Assembly: GCF_915070105.1 (NCBI RefSeq)
Contig: NZ_CAJZFJ010000031.1
Span: forward strand, 1 to 24,304
Source: an uncultured Porphyromonas sp.
GTDB lineage: Bacteria; Bacteroidota; Bacteroidia; Bacteroidales; Porphyromonadaceae
Reading direction: 5' to 3'
DNA: 24,304 bases
Of the stretch, positions 1 through 7,739 are shown in pieces. The notes under the pieces are model-generated. The model did no database searches. It worked only from the letters and a program-made list of their open reading frames with translations, and was not told the origin of the DNA. Numbering within the stretch: position 1 is the first letter of the stretch; each line of letters begins with the position of its first letter. The position numbers and the translations under genes are program-made.

Positions 1-1
1 T

Positions 2-403
2 GATTCGATCTCTGTAACGACCTCATTCCTTCGTGGAGGACGCACAGGATGGTTCAGAAGCGCGCTCTCGGGACAAGGGCCAGGGCAGTATCCTCTCGTT
101 CCAGCACCCGAGCCAGAGTTCCGTGAGCTGCTCTATGTGGCGATGACCCGAGCTAAGCTGGAGCGAGATTGGGGGCTGAAGGAAGTCGTCGCTGGAGGTG
201 GAATATTTTGGTCTTCTGGTAGGAAGCACCAGTTTGTTGTCTCTCATGAGGAGGATCGGCCTATCCTCATTGATGTGACAGAGCGAGTGATCTATAAATT
301 TAGGGAGTGTGGATATGATACGCCTCTCTATATGCTCCTCAAGCAATACTATCCTCTTCTTGACCCAAGGAAAGAGCAAGAAGATGAACCTCTGGTGGAG
401 TGA
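2..403 (+). CDS. C-terminal end of a UvrD/Rep-like superfamily I helicase (5' end outside window)
   Basis: The reading frame is open from the left edge to the TGA at 401-403, so only the last 133 codons are visible and the true start lies outside. The stretch at 119-157 reads FRELLYVAMTRAK. This closely matches motif VI of UvrD/PcrA/Rep and AddA/RecB-type DNA helicases, the arginine-finger motif near the end of the second RecA-like domain. After the motif the protein continues for about 80 residues with no family I recognise; the end is acidic (KEQEDEPLVE). No other helicase motif is visible because the window begins too late. It could be a housekeeping repair helicase, a defence-island helicase or an already broken gene. 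The assignment rests on one motif. Confidence 0.5.
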   Translation, partial: DSISVTTSFLRGGRTGWFRSALSGQGPGQYPLVPAPEPEFRELLYVAMTRAKLERDWGLKEVVAGGGIFWSSGRKHQFVVSHEEDRPILIDVTERVIYKFRECGYDTPLYMLLKQYYPLLDPRKEQEDEPLVE

Positions 404-773
404 AAGGCTTGAGGACTGGGCTATTCCTTTTCGCGATGCTCAGTGCCGAGGCTCAGATCACGATGAGCCTGCGGGTCAGCTGGTACACAGAGGTGAACCC
501 GCTGGATACGCTGAAGTGACCGATCGCAGTGCCTCCCTGCTCTGAGTGAGCGTAGAGTACATCTACAGCCTACTGGCCTTCCGCCTTATCCGAGGGCAGT
601 ATCCCATTGCTATCCCAGACTAGGGGGCTAAGGATACGACTATGGACAATGACGGTATAGGATGGAGGGTGATCCGAATGAGGGGCACTCCGAAATCAGC
701 CCCCAAGCTCTATGAGGGCTTCCAGCTCTATCGAGGAGGGGTACGTGGTGACTCCATCTGGATAACGATGTAG
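400..773 (+). pseudogene. Decayed gene for a small secreted protein
   Basis: A GTG at 400-402 overlaps the TGA of the upstream gene (GTGA) and opens a frame that starts like a signal peptide: VKGLRTGLFLFAMLSAEAQ, with a charged start, a hydrophobic core and an A-E-A-like cleavage site. The frame continues about 20 residues (ITMSLRVSWYTEVNPLDTLK) and stops at TGA 517-519. A different frame is then open from 552 to 773 apart from one internal TAG near 600, and ends ...LYRGGVRGDSIWITM. Its later part uses the same kinds of codons as neighbouring real genes. The simplest reading is one secreted-protein gene broken by a frameshift or deletion plus stops. I cannot name the family. Alternatives are a short functional secreted peptide (400-519) or chance open frames. 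Confidence 0.4.
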
Positions 774-936
774 TGAATAGAGGTGTAATGATATGACCTC
801 ATGTATCTATGTCGTGTCGTCGTGTACTGGTATAGGTAGCCTAGGGTATGAGGTCTACTTCCGCTAAGCCTTTTTGTCCGTAGTGCTATACTTATGGGAG
901 GAATGTATAGGTAGCGGAGGAACACTGAAAACTTTG
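774..936. other. Intergenic DNA upstream of aspS, no gene seen
   Basis: Between the end of the decayed gene and the aspS promoter I see no coding frame with a ribosome binding site on either strand, and no hairpin or repeat. It may be further remnant sequence or ordinary spacer. Confidence 0.5.
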
Positions 937-944
937 TATTTTTG
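937..944 (+). promoter_or_regulatory. Putative Bacteroidetes -7 element for aspS operon
   Basis: TATTTTTG matches the Bacteroidetes sigma-factor -7 consensus TAnnTTTG and lies 78 bases before the aspS start. No TTTG is present at the expected -33 distance, so this is half a promoter by sequence. Transcription would start near 950 and give a leader of about 70 bases. Confidence 0.5.
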
Positions 945-1021
945 TGGTAGAAACATTATTACTACAAAGGGCGAAGTGACAGCTCAAAGGAGCCTCGTCC
1001 ATCCAAGGAGAAGAAAAAGAT

Positions 1022-2785
1022 ATGTATCGTACTACTACCTGTGGCGCACTGCGCCTCAGCAACGTCGGGGAGCAGGTGACGCTCGCTGGTTGGGTTCAGA
1101 AGGCACGTCGTATGGGGGGGATGACCTTCATCGACCTAAGAGATAGATATGGGATCACACAGCTCGTCTTCAATGAGGCTGTCGTCGGCGAAGGACTTGT
1201 CGCTGAGGCCGAGAAGCTCGGGCGTGAGTATGTGATCCAGGTCGTGGGCATAGTCTCTGAGCGTGAGAATAAGAACCCTAAGCTCCCGACTGGGGATATT
1301 GAGATCGCCGTTAGCTCCCTTCGTATTCTCAACCCTTCGGAGGTACCTCCCTTCACGATCGAGGATGATACCGATGGTGGGGATGACCTCAGGATGAAGT
1401 ATCGATACCTAGACCTACGTCGTAGCTGTGTGAGGTCCAACCTCGAGCTACGTCACCGCTTTGCCCTAGCAGTACGTCGCTACCTCGATGCCGAAGGCTT
1501 CCTAGAGGTAGAGACCCCAGTCCTCATCAAGTCCACCCCCGAGGGTGCTCGTGACTTCGTCGTCCCCTCACGTATGAACCCCAACCAGTTCTACGCCCTA
1601 CCACAGTCTCCTCAGACCTTCAAGCAGCTCCTCATGGTCAGTGGCTTCGATCGCTACTTCCAGATCGTGAAGTGCTTCCGTGATGAAGACCTACGTGCTG
1701 ACCGCCAGCCTGAGTTCACACAGATCGACTGTGAGATGAGCTTCGTGGAGCAGGAGGATGTGCTCTCTATCTTTGAGGGTATGACGCAGTACCTCTTCAA
1801 GGAACTACTCGATTTGGATATCCCTATGCCCTTCCCTCGTATGAGCTGGCATGAGGCGATGAAGCGCTACGGCTCTGATAAGCCCGATACTCGCTTCGGT
1901 ATGGAGTTCGTAGAGGTGAAGGATGTCCTACAGGGGCATGGCTTCTCGGTCTTTGATAACGCAGCCTACATCGGGGCAATCGTTGCACCAGGTGCAGCTA
2001 GCTATACCCGCAAGCAGCTGGATGCGCTCACGGACTTCGTGAAGCGTCCTCAGGTAGGCGCCTCTGGCATGGTCTATGCTCGTGTAGAGGCTGATGGTAC
2101 CGTCAAGAGTAGTGTCGATAAGTTCTATACGCAGGAGACGCTCCAGAGCCTAGCCACAGAGACTGGTGCCAAGGCTGGTGACCTCATCCTCATCCTCTCG
2201 GGTGGTGATGCGATGAAGGTAAGGAAGCAGCTCTCGGAGCTCCGACTAGAGATGGGCTCACAGTTGGGACTACGAGATAAGAAGAAGTTCTCCTGCCTCT
2301 GGGTGGTAGACTTCCCGCTCTTCGAGTGGGACGAGGAGACACAGCGCTTCTATGCGATGCATCACCCCTTCACCTCGCCCAAGCCCGAGGATATTCCCCT
2401 ACTGGATAGCGATCCAGGCGCAGTACGTGCCAATGCGTATGATATGGTCATCAACGGCGTAGAGGTCGGTGGTGGATCGATCCGTATCCACGACAGCAAG
2501 CTCCAGGCACGTATGTTTGACCTCCTTGGCTTTACGCCAGAGAAGGCTCAGGAGCAGTTCGGATTCCTAATGAATGCCTTCAAGTATGGTGCTCCTCCCC
2601 ACGGGGGCTTGGCTTATGGTCTCGACCGCTTCGTCTCGCTCTTTGCTGGGCTGGATAGCATCCGAGACTGCATCGCCTTCCCCAAGAATAATGCAGGACG
2701 TGACGTGATGATCGATGCTCCTTCGCTTATTGATCAGGAGCAGCTCGATGAGCTCCATCTGCGTCTCACCCCTGCTACGAAGTAA
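1022..2785 (+). CDS. aspS: Aspartate--tRNA ligase (AspRS)
   Basis: This cytoplasmic class II aminoacyl-tRNA synthetase charges tRNA with aspartate using ATP. The 587 residues fit the bacterial AspRS length. The N-terminal part is the anticodon-binding OB fold ([19 protein letters not shown]). The flipping-loop region reads [12 protein letters not shown]. Motif 2 is [18 protein letters not shown] at residues 219-236, and motif 3 is [10 protein letters not shown] near 528-537. The stretch between motifs 2 and 3 is long enough for the bacterial GAD insertion domain. The ATG at 1022 is preceded by AAGGAG at 1005-1010, 11 bases away, which decides the start. It is the first gene of an operon, with 30 bases to the next gene. 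Whether it is discriminating or also charges tRNA-Asn cannot be judged from this window. Confidence 0.97.
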   Translation: MYRTTTCGALRLSNVGEQVTLAGWVQKARRMGGMTFIDLRDRYGITQLVFNEAVVGEGLVAEAEKLGREYVIQVVGIVSERENKNPKLPTGDIEIAVSSLRILNPSEVPPFTIEDDTDGGDDLRMKYRYLDLRRSCVRSNLELRHRFALAVRRYLDAEGFLEVETPVLIKSTPEGARDFVVPSRMNPNQFYALPQSPQTFKQLLMVSGFDRYFQIVKCFRDEDLRADRQPEFTQIDCEMSFVEQEDVLSIFEGMTQYLFKELLDLDIPMPFPRMSWHEAMKRYGSDKPDTRFGMEFVEVKDVLQGHGFSVFDNAAYIGAIVAPGAASYTRKQLDALTDFVKRPQVGASGMVYARVEADGTVKSSVDKFYTQETLQSLATETGAKAGDLILILSGGDAMKVRKQLSELRLEMGSQLGLRDKKKFSCLWVVDFPLFEWDEETQRFYAMHHPFTSPKPEDIPLLDSDPGAVRANAYDMVINGVEVGGGSIRIHDSKLQARMFDLLGFTPEKAQEQFGFLMNAFKYGAPPHGGLAYGLDRFVSLFAGLDSIRDCIAFPKNNAGRDVMIDAPSLIDQEQLDELHLRLTPATK

Positions 2786-2815
2786 TTACTCACCCCTTAG
2801 TATACCGATTGCCGA

Positions 2816-3364
2816 ATGATCTATCGTCTATTAATGCTCTCTGATGAGAACGACTATTTCAAGCGAGAGCTACAGATCGACTCCGAAGCCACGTTCCTCG
2901 AGCTGAATGATTTCATCCTCGATGCGGTAGGCTATGCCCATGATGAGCTGACTACCTTCCACATCTGCGACGAAGCTTGGCAGAAGGAGCAGGAGGTCAC
3001 GATGATGGATATGGGGATGGGCTCCGAGTACGACAGCTATCTGATGGAGAGTACCGCCCTCGAGGAGCTACTTGATCACAAGGGGCAGCACCTCTTCTTC
3101 GTCTTCGATATGCTCTCCGAGCGAGGTTTCTTCATCGAGCTCGTAGAGATGATCCCTGGGAAGAGCTTGGATAAGCCGGTTATCACGCATGCGGAGGGGA
3201 AGGCTCCTCAGCAGCTTGCCTCTATAGATGTGGCCGCCTCTCGCTCTGTCGCTCCAGCCTCGGGTGAGGTGTGGGATGAGGACAGCCTCGAGGAGGACTC
3301 CATAGATGAGGATGATATCGACCTTGAGGGCTTCGATATAGCCGATGCAGAGAGCCTCTACTAG
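2816..3364 (+). CDS. PRiA4_ORF3 / 'IS1096 passenger TnpR-like' family protein with acidic tail
   Basis: The 182-residue protein begins MIYRLLMLSDENDYFKREL and carries the pattern typical of the plasmid pRiA4b ORF-3-like family (PF07929): a short beta-rich start, 'ATFLELNDFILDAVGY', a central 'FHICDEAW', and 'HLFFVFDML'. The molecular function of this family is not established; despite the database label there is no recombinase catalytic motif here. The last 32 residues are very acidic (rich in D and E), suggesting a disordered tail. It lies 30 bases after aspS, and its last 20 bases overlap the start of miaA in another frame, so translation of the two is probably coupled. Nothing nearby suggests a mobile element; it behaves as a stable operon member. 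The family assignment is by pattern. Confidence 0.75.
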   Translation: MIYRLLMLSDENDYFKRELQIDSEATFLELNDFILDAVGYAHDELTTFHICDEAWQKEQEVTMMDMGMGSEYDSYLMESTALEELLDHKGQHLFFVFDMLSERGFFIELVEMIPGKSLDKPVITHAEGKAPQQLASIDVAASRSVAPASGEVWDEDSLEEDSIDEDDIDLEGFDIADAESLY

Positions 3365-4274
3365 AGACCAGCGTCCTACGCTCGTAGTGCTCCTAGGTCC
3401 TACGGGTGTAGGGAAGACTGCCCTAGGGGTGCAGCTCGCTAGCCAGCTAGGCTGTAGCATCCTCTCGGCAGACTCCCGACAGATCTATTGTGAGCTACCT
3501 ATAGGCACAGCAGCCCCGACTCCAGAGGAGCGGGCTGCTGTGCCTCATTACTTCGTGGGGACGCATAGTGTCACCGAGGGCTATAGTGCGGCCAGCTACG
3601 AGGCTGATGTGCTGAGTCTACTAGAGAGACTCTTTGCAGACCACGCAATCCAGCTCCTCTCGGGAGGCTCTATGATGTACATAGATGCTGTATGCCGAGG
3701 TATCGATGAGATACCCGATGTGGATCCTACCATTCGGGCAGAGGTCTGGAATCGCTATGAGACGGAGGGGCTAGCCCCTATTCTCTCCGAGCTGGAGCAC
3801 CTTGACCCTAGGTACTATGCTACAGTAGATCACCAGAACTACAAGCGTGTCCTACATGGTTACGAGGTATGCCTCTCCTCGGGACGACCATTCTCCTCCT
3901 TCCATACGGGGCTAGCGAAATCTCGCCCTTTCGATATCATCAAGATTGGCTTAACCCGAGAGCGCGAGGAACTCTATACTCGCATCGATGAGCGGGTACT
4001 TCAGATGATGTCGTTAGGGCTGGAGGCCGAGGCTAGAGCGGTCTATCCCCATCGTCGCCTCAATGCACTCAATACGGTAGGCTATAAGGAACTATTTGCC
4101 TATTTCGATGGCACAGTCTCCCTTGACGAAGCTATTCGCCTCATCCAGCGCAACAGCCGCCACTATGCCCGCAAGCAGCTCACTTGGTGGAAGCGGGATC
4201 CCGAGGTGCACTGGTATCACCCTGAAGACACAGAGGGGATACAAGCCCTTTTGTCAGATGCTAGAGGGTCGTAA
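3345..4274 (+). CDS. miaA: tRNA dimethylallyltransferase
   Basis: MiaA transfers the dimethylallyl group from DMAPP to N6 of adenosine-37 in tRNAs that read U-starting codons; the product is the substrate for later ms2i6A formation. The 309-residue length is normal. Walker A is GPTGVGKT at residues 18-25, followed by the family motif ADSRQIY with D43-S44-R45-Q46. GGSMMYIDAVCRGID corresponds to the usual GGTGLY region, and the C-terminal HYARKQLTWWKRD is the characteristic RQxTWxR-like tRNA-binding motif. The ATG at 3345 lies inside the end of the preceding gene. No later ATG keeps the beta strand before the P-loop, so this start is preferred. It is the last gene of the aspS operon. Confidence 0.96.
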   Translation: MQRASTRDQRPTLVVLLGPTGVGKTALGVQLASQLGCSILSADSRQIYCELPIGTAAPTPEERAAVPHYFVGTHSVTEGYSAASYEADVLSLLERLFADHAIQLLSGGSMMYIDAVCRGIDEIPDVDPTIRAEVWNRYETEGLAPILSELEHLDPRYYATVDHQNYKRVLHGYEVCLSSGRPFSSFHTGLAKSRPFDIIKIGLTREREELYTRIDERVLQMMSLGLEAEARAVYPHRRLNALNTVGYKELFAYFDGTVSLDEAIRLIQRNSRHYARKQLTWWKRDPEVHWYHPEDTEGIQALLSDARGS

Positions 4275-4588
4275 ATACGTAAGGTAGGGAAGTCTACGGA
4301 TATTACTATACAGAAATGCATAAGATATGTAAAAATGGAGTTCCTGGGGGTGTACCTATTGGTTACTTTGGGGTAAAAGGAGGGAGGCACCTATGAATTA
4401 TGATAGGAAACGGAAATAATTTGCTTAGGTGTAGTTAATTCCTTAGCTTTGTCTTGCATATTAGAAGATGCAACAGAATGTCGGCGTAGGACGGCCTTGA
4501 CTACAAGTAACGGTGCTATCACAACCATACTCTCACAGCAGTGCTAAGGCTCGTGCCGCAATGACACACATCAGATATATAAAGAACT
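4275..4588 (+). other. Intergenic region between miaA and korA, with kor leader
   Basis: This 314-base gap is more A+T-rich than its neighbours and has no convincing reading frame. It holds the kor promoter (4420-4451, listed separately) and then about 130 bases of untranslated leader before korA. I see no strong hairpin or riboswitch-like fold in the leader, and no clear terminator for miaA. Confidence 0.6.
4420..4451 (+). promoter_or_regulatory. Bacteroidetes-type promoter for korAB
   Basis: TTTG at 4420-4423 is followed after 20 bases by TAGCTTTG at 4444-4451. This fits the Bacteroidetes primary sigma consensus (TTTG, 19-21 bases, TAnnTTTG) in both parts and in spacing. It lies in A+T-rich DNA upstream of korA. 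Expected transcription start is near 4457. Confidence 0.8.
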
Positions 4589-6451
4589 ATGGACGAACAG
4601 AAAGCGGTCAAAACGCTCAAAGACATCGTCATTCGATTCTCTGGAGACTCGGGTGATGGGATGCAATTGACGGGGACGATCTTCTCTGACCTTTCCGCCA
4701 TGACGGGGAACACCATTTCCACGTTCCCTGACTTCCCAGCTGAAATTCGTGCACCTCAGGGTACCCTGAGTGGGGTATCTGGCTATCAGGTGCAGATAGG
4801 CTCTCGTGCTGTACGTACCCCTGGGGAACGTGCAGATATCCTCGTGGCTATGAACCCTGCAGCACTCAAGGTGAGTGTAGGGCATCTGAAGAAGGACTCA
4901 ATCATCATCATTGATACCGACTCCTTCACTACAAATGACCTACGCAAGGCTGAGTACACTACCGATGAGCCCTTCGAGGAACTCGGGCTGAAGACTCAGC
5001 AGATCATCCCTGCTCCGATTTCCACGATCGTGAAGGAAGGTCTAAAGGACTTCGGGCTGGATGCCAAGTCGGCTCTTCGCTGTAAGAACATGTTTGCTCT
5101 TGGGCTGATTTGCTGGCTCTGCGATCGTCCACTAGAGCATGCTGAGCACTTCCTCGAACGCAAGTTCGGCAAGAAGCCTCAGCTACGAGATGCTAATATC
5201 GCCTCGCTCAACCATGGCTACGACTTCGGGCATAACACCCATGCCTCCGCAAGTATCTTCCGCATCGAGACTCAGAAGCCGATCCCAGGTCGCTATCTCG
5301 ATATCAATGGGAATAAGGCAACAGCCTATGGTCTGATCGCCGCCTCCGAGCGTGCAGGCCTAGATCTCTTCCTCGGTAGCTACCCCATCACTCCCGCTAC
5401 GGATATCCTCCATGAGCTCGCTAAGCATAAGGCGCTTGGGGTAAAGACTGTGCAGGCAGAGGATGAGATCGCTGGTATCTGTACAGCTATTGGTGCAGCC
5501 TTCGCAGGCGACCTTGCTGTGACCACGACCTCTGGCCCTGGGCTAGCTCTAAAGGGTGAAGCTACAGGTCTAGCTGTGATGGCAGAGATCCCACTAGTGA
5601 TCATCGACGTACAGCGAGGTGGTCCCTCGACAGGGCTACCTACCAAGAGTGAGCAGACCGACCTCATGCAGGCTCTCTATGGGCGAAATGGTGAGGCCCC
5701 TATGCCAGTCGTAGCTGCTACGACCCCTGACACCTGCTTCCTCTATGCCTATTGGGCTGCCAAGATTGCAGTAGAGCACATGACACCTGTCGTCCTACTC
5801 ACCGACTCCTTCATCGCCAACGGCTCCTCGGCATGGCGTATCCCAGATCTAAAGAGTCTACCTACTATTGAACCTAACTACGTCTCTAAGCTCCCTGAGG
5901 GGGTGACGGCTGAGAACTGGAAGCCCTTCTTCCGTGATCAGGAGACCAAGGTACGCTATTGGGCTGTCCCTGGTACTCCAGGCTTCGAGCACCGTCTCGG
6001 TGGTCTAGAGAAGAACTACACGACCAGCGCTATCAGCACCGATGCTGCTAACCATGCCCTCATGGTCAAGACACGTCAGGAAAAGGTAGACTATATCGCT
6101 AACTGCATACCTCAGCTCGAGGTAGAGGGTGATCAGGATGCAGAGCTCCTTGTCGTCGGATGGGGGGGCACCTATGGTCATCTATATGAGGCTACGCATA
6201 GAGTGCGTGAGCGTGGTCATAAGATCGCTCACCTACACTTCAGCTTCATCAATCCTCTACCACTCAATACAGAGGAGCTACTACGTCGCTATAAGAAGGT
6301 CGTCGTCGTCGAGCAGAATAGTGGTCAGTTCGCTCGCTACCTGCGTGGGTTCATCTCCGACTTCTACCCACGTCAGTATAATGAAGTCACAGGTCAGCCC
6401 TTCGTGCTCTCCCAGCTAGTAGAAGAATTCATTAACCTTATCGAGGAATAA
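4589..6451 (+). CDS. korA: 2-oxoglutarate (2-oxoacid):ferredoxin oxidoreductase, fused gamma-alpha subunit
   Basis: With KorB it catalyses CoA-dependent oxidative decarboxylation of a 2-oxoacid, probably 2-oxoglutarate to succinyl-CoA, passing electrons to ferredoxin; in anaerobes it can run reductively. The 620 residues fit the fused form. The N-terminal gamma domain opens with IRFSGDSGDGMQLTG (residues 11-25) and runs to about 190. The alpha domain has GSYPITPATD at 263-272, the QAEDEIAGICTAIGAAFAG stretch, TTSGPGLALKGEA and DVQRGGPSTGLPTKSEQTD. A C-terminal domain follows (LLVVGWGGTYGHLYEA, VVVVEQNSGQF). Only 5 bases separate it from korB. No ferredoxin-like delta subunit is encoded beside it, so electrons must go to a free ferredoxin. 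Substrate choice is inferred from family resemblance; a broader 2-oxoacid range is possible. Confidence 0.93.
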   Translation: MDEQKAVKTLKDIVIRFSGDSGDGMQLTGTIFSDLSAMTGNTISTFPDFPAEIRAPQGTLSGVSGYQVQIGSRAVRTPGERADILVAMNPAALKVSVGHLKKDSIIIIDTDSFTTNDLRKAEYTTDEPFEELGLKTQQIIPAPISTIVKEGLKDFGLDAKSALRCKNMFALGLICWLCDRPLEHAEHFLERKFGKKPQLRDANIASLNHGYDFGHNTHASASIFRIETQKPIPGRYLDINGNKATAYGLIAASERAGLDLFLGSYPITPATDILHELAKHKALGVKTVQAEDEIAGICTAIGAAFAGDLAVTTTSGPGLALKGEATGLAVMAEIPLVIIDVQRGGPSTGLPTKSEQTDLMQALYGRNGEAPMPVVAATTPDTCFLYAYWAAKIAVEHMTPVVLLTDSFIANGSSAWRIPDLKSLPTIEPNYVSKLPEGVTAENWKPFFRDQETKVRYWAVPGTPGFEHRLGGLEKNYTTSAISTDAANHALMVKTRQEKVDYIANCIPQLEVEGDQDAELLVVGWGGTYGHLYEATHRVRERGHKIAHLHFSFINPLPLNTEELLRRYKKVVVVEQNSGQFARYLRGFISDFYPRQYNEVTGQPFVLSQLVEEFINLIEE

Positions 6452-6456
6452 CAGCA

Positions 6457-7503
6457 ATGGATACGAATGTTAGTGGCGTTAAGCTAGACGCCAAGAGCTT
6501 TAAGAGTGACCAATACGTACGCTGGTGCCCAGGCTGTGGAGACCATGGGGTGCTTGCTACCCTGCAGAAGGCTATGGCTGACCTCGGCATCCCAACAGAG
6601 AGGACAGCTGTCATCTCTGGGATTGGCTGTTCATCACGTCTACCCTATTATGTGAATGCCTATGGCTTCCACACCATCCATGGTCGTGCAGCAGCTATTG
6701 CCACAGGGCTGAAGACGGCTCGTCCAGACCTCTGTGTGTGGATTGCTACAGGGGACGGAGATAGCCTAGCTATCGGAGGTAATCACTTCATCCATGCTGT
6801 CCGACGTAATGTTAATCTGAACTTCATCCTCTTCAATAACCGTATCTACGGACTCACGAAGGGACAGTACTCGCCTACATCGGCACGTGGCTTTGTCTCT
6901 AAGAGCTCTCCTTATGGTACAGTAGAGGATCCATTCATCCCAGCAGAGCTCTGCTTCGGTGCACGTGGTCGCTTCTTCGCTCGTTCGCTCGATATCGATA
7001 TGAAGCTCCTCGGGCAATGTATGCTTGAGTGTGCTAAGCACAAGGGTGCAGCTATCGTCGAGGTACTGGTGAACTGTGTGATCTTCAATGATGGTGTCCA
7101 CAAGGGGATCGCTCAGCGTGAAGTGCGTGATGACCGCTCTGTGGTACTCCGCCACGGAGAGAAGATGATCTTCGGTAAGGAGAAGAACAAGGGGATTGTC
7201 CTCGATGGTCTTCGCCTCAAGGCTGTGACGATCGGAGAAGATGGCTATACCCTCGATGATGTCCTCACGCATGATGCTCACGAGGCAGATCCTACCCTAC
7301 ACACCATGCTTGCTATGATGGGTACGAGTGAAGGTAGTGACCTCCCCGTAGCCTTCGGTGTGATCCGAGATGTAGAGGATATATGCTATGATGAGGCAGT
7401 CGCTCAGCAGATCGAGGAGGTAAAGGCTCAGAAGCCTGGCATCCGTTCACTCGAAGACGTCCTCATGAAGGATCCCTACTGGGAAGTCAAGGCAGAGGAT
7501 TAG
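6457..7503 (+). CDS. korB: 2-oxoglutarate (2-oxoacid):ferredoxin oxidoreductase, beta subunit
   Basis: This is the thiamine-diphosphate-binding partner of KorA. WCPGCGDHG near the N-terminus supplies C24 and C27; C58 (in SGIGCSSR) and C207 (in NCVIFNDG) complete the four cysteines that in this family hold one [4Fe-4S] cluster close to TPP. The TPP/Mg site is GDGDSLAIGGNH from residue 99, followed by NNRIYGLTKGQYSPTS, which is characteristic of KorB-type beta subunits. The 348-residue length is normal. It follows korA by 5 bases and is the last gene before the stem-loop series at 7544-7665. Confidence 0.94.
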   Translation: MDTNVSGVKLDAKSFKSDQYVRWCPGCGDHGVLATLQKAMADLGIPTERTAVISGIGCSSRLPYYVNAYGFHTIHGRAAAIATGLKTARPDLCVWIATGDGDSLAIGGNHFIHAVRRNVNLNFILFNNRIYGLTKGQYSPTSARGFVSKSSPYGTVEDPFIPAELCFGARGRFFARSLDIDMKLLGQCMLECAKHKGAAIVEVLVNCVIFNDGVHKGIAQREVRDDRSVVLRHGEKMIFGKEKNKGIVLDGLRLKAVTIGEDGYTLDDVLTHDAHEADPTLHTMLAMMGTSEGSDLPVAFGVIRDVEDICYDEAVAQQIEEVKAQKPGIRSLEDVLMKDPYWEVKAED

Positions 7504-7543
7504 CCTGCCATAACCCACCCTTACCCTGCTAAAGGGTATCTAG

Positions 7544-7577
7544 GAGGCGCATTATAGCCCTGGCTATGATGCGCCTC
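7544..7577 (+). terminator. Strong stem-loop after korB (first of three)
   Basis: Two 16-base arms (7544-7559 and 7562-7577, GAGGCGCATTATAGCC against GGCTATGATGCGCCTC) pair throughout, with a single G-U. Only two bases lie between them, so the last pair would open. No T-run follows. It is 40 bases after the korB stop, so it could act as a terminator or as a 3'-end stabiliser of the kor mRNA. Confidence 0.6.
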
Positions 7578-7614
7578 ACTATATGTAGAGCTCTCATATA
7601 GAGCTCTTATAGTG
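7577..7614 (+). repeat. Second stem-loop, built from two AGAGCTCT palindromes
   Basis: The outer arms CACTATA (7577-7583) and TATAGTG (7608-7614) and the inner arms AGAGCTCT (7587-7594) and AGAGCTCT (7600-7607) pair around a CATAT loop, with a 3-base bulge on the left. The inner arms are themselves palindromes, so the site is also a direct repeat. It abuts the first stem-loop. It could be part of a compound terminator or a binding site for a dimeric protein. Confidence 0.5.
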
Positions 7615-7642
7615 ATCCTGTGTAGAGCGAAGGTGTGGATAG

Positions 7643-7665
7643 AGCCCGTATAATAGGGCTTTTTC
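7643..7665 (+). terminator. Rho-independent terminator upstream of sdaA
   Basis: AGCCC (7643-7647) pairs with GGGCT (7656-7660) around an 8-base loop and is followed by a run of T. The stem is short, but arrangement and position (after korB, before the sdaA promoter element) fit a terminator. Confidence 0.55.
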
Positions 7666-7666
7666 G

Positions 7667-7674
7667 TATTTTTG
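7667..7674 (+). promoter_or_regulatory. Putative -7 element for the sdaA operon
   Basis: TATTTTTG fits the Bacteroidetes -7 consensus TAnnTTTG directly after the terminator. No TTTG sits at -33. If used, transcription starts near 7680, which supports translation from the ATG at 7740 and excludes the upstream in-frame ATG at 7635. Confidence 0.5.
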
Positions 7675-7739
7675 AGTTCAGCAAAATACCCTCAACACTA
7701 GCAAATAAAGGTAGGGGGAGAGACGTTTACAAAATAGAG

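Noticed and set aside
874..1146. Open frame across the aspS leader and start
   Set aside because: It overlaps the well-supported AspRS start in another frame and resembles nothing.
2816..3364. Mobile-element interpretation suggested by the 'IS1096 passenger TnpR' family name
   Set aside because: No inverted repeats, target duplications, transposase or recombinase motifs are present, and the gene is embedded in a tRNA-related operon.
6766..7281. Minus-strand frame of 171 residues inside korB
   Set aside because: It is antisense to the conserved catalytic core of KorB; an open antisense frame is common with this codon usage.
7635..7739. Longer N-terminus for the serine ammonia-lyase
   Set aside because: The extra 35 codons run through a terminator hairpin and a promoter -7 element, and family similarity starts at METIRQIF.
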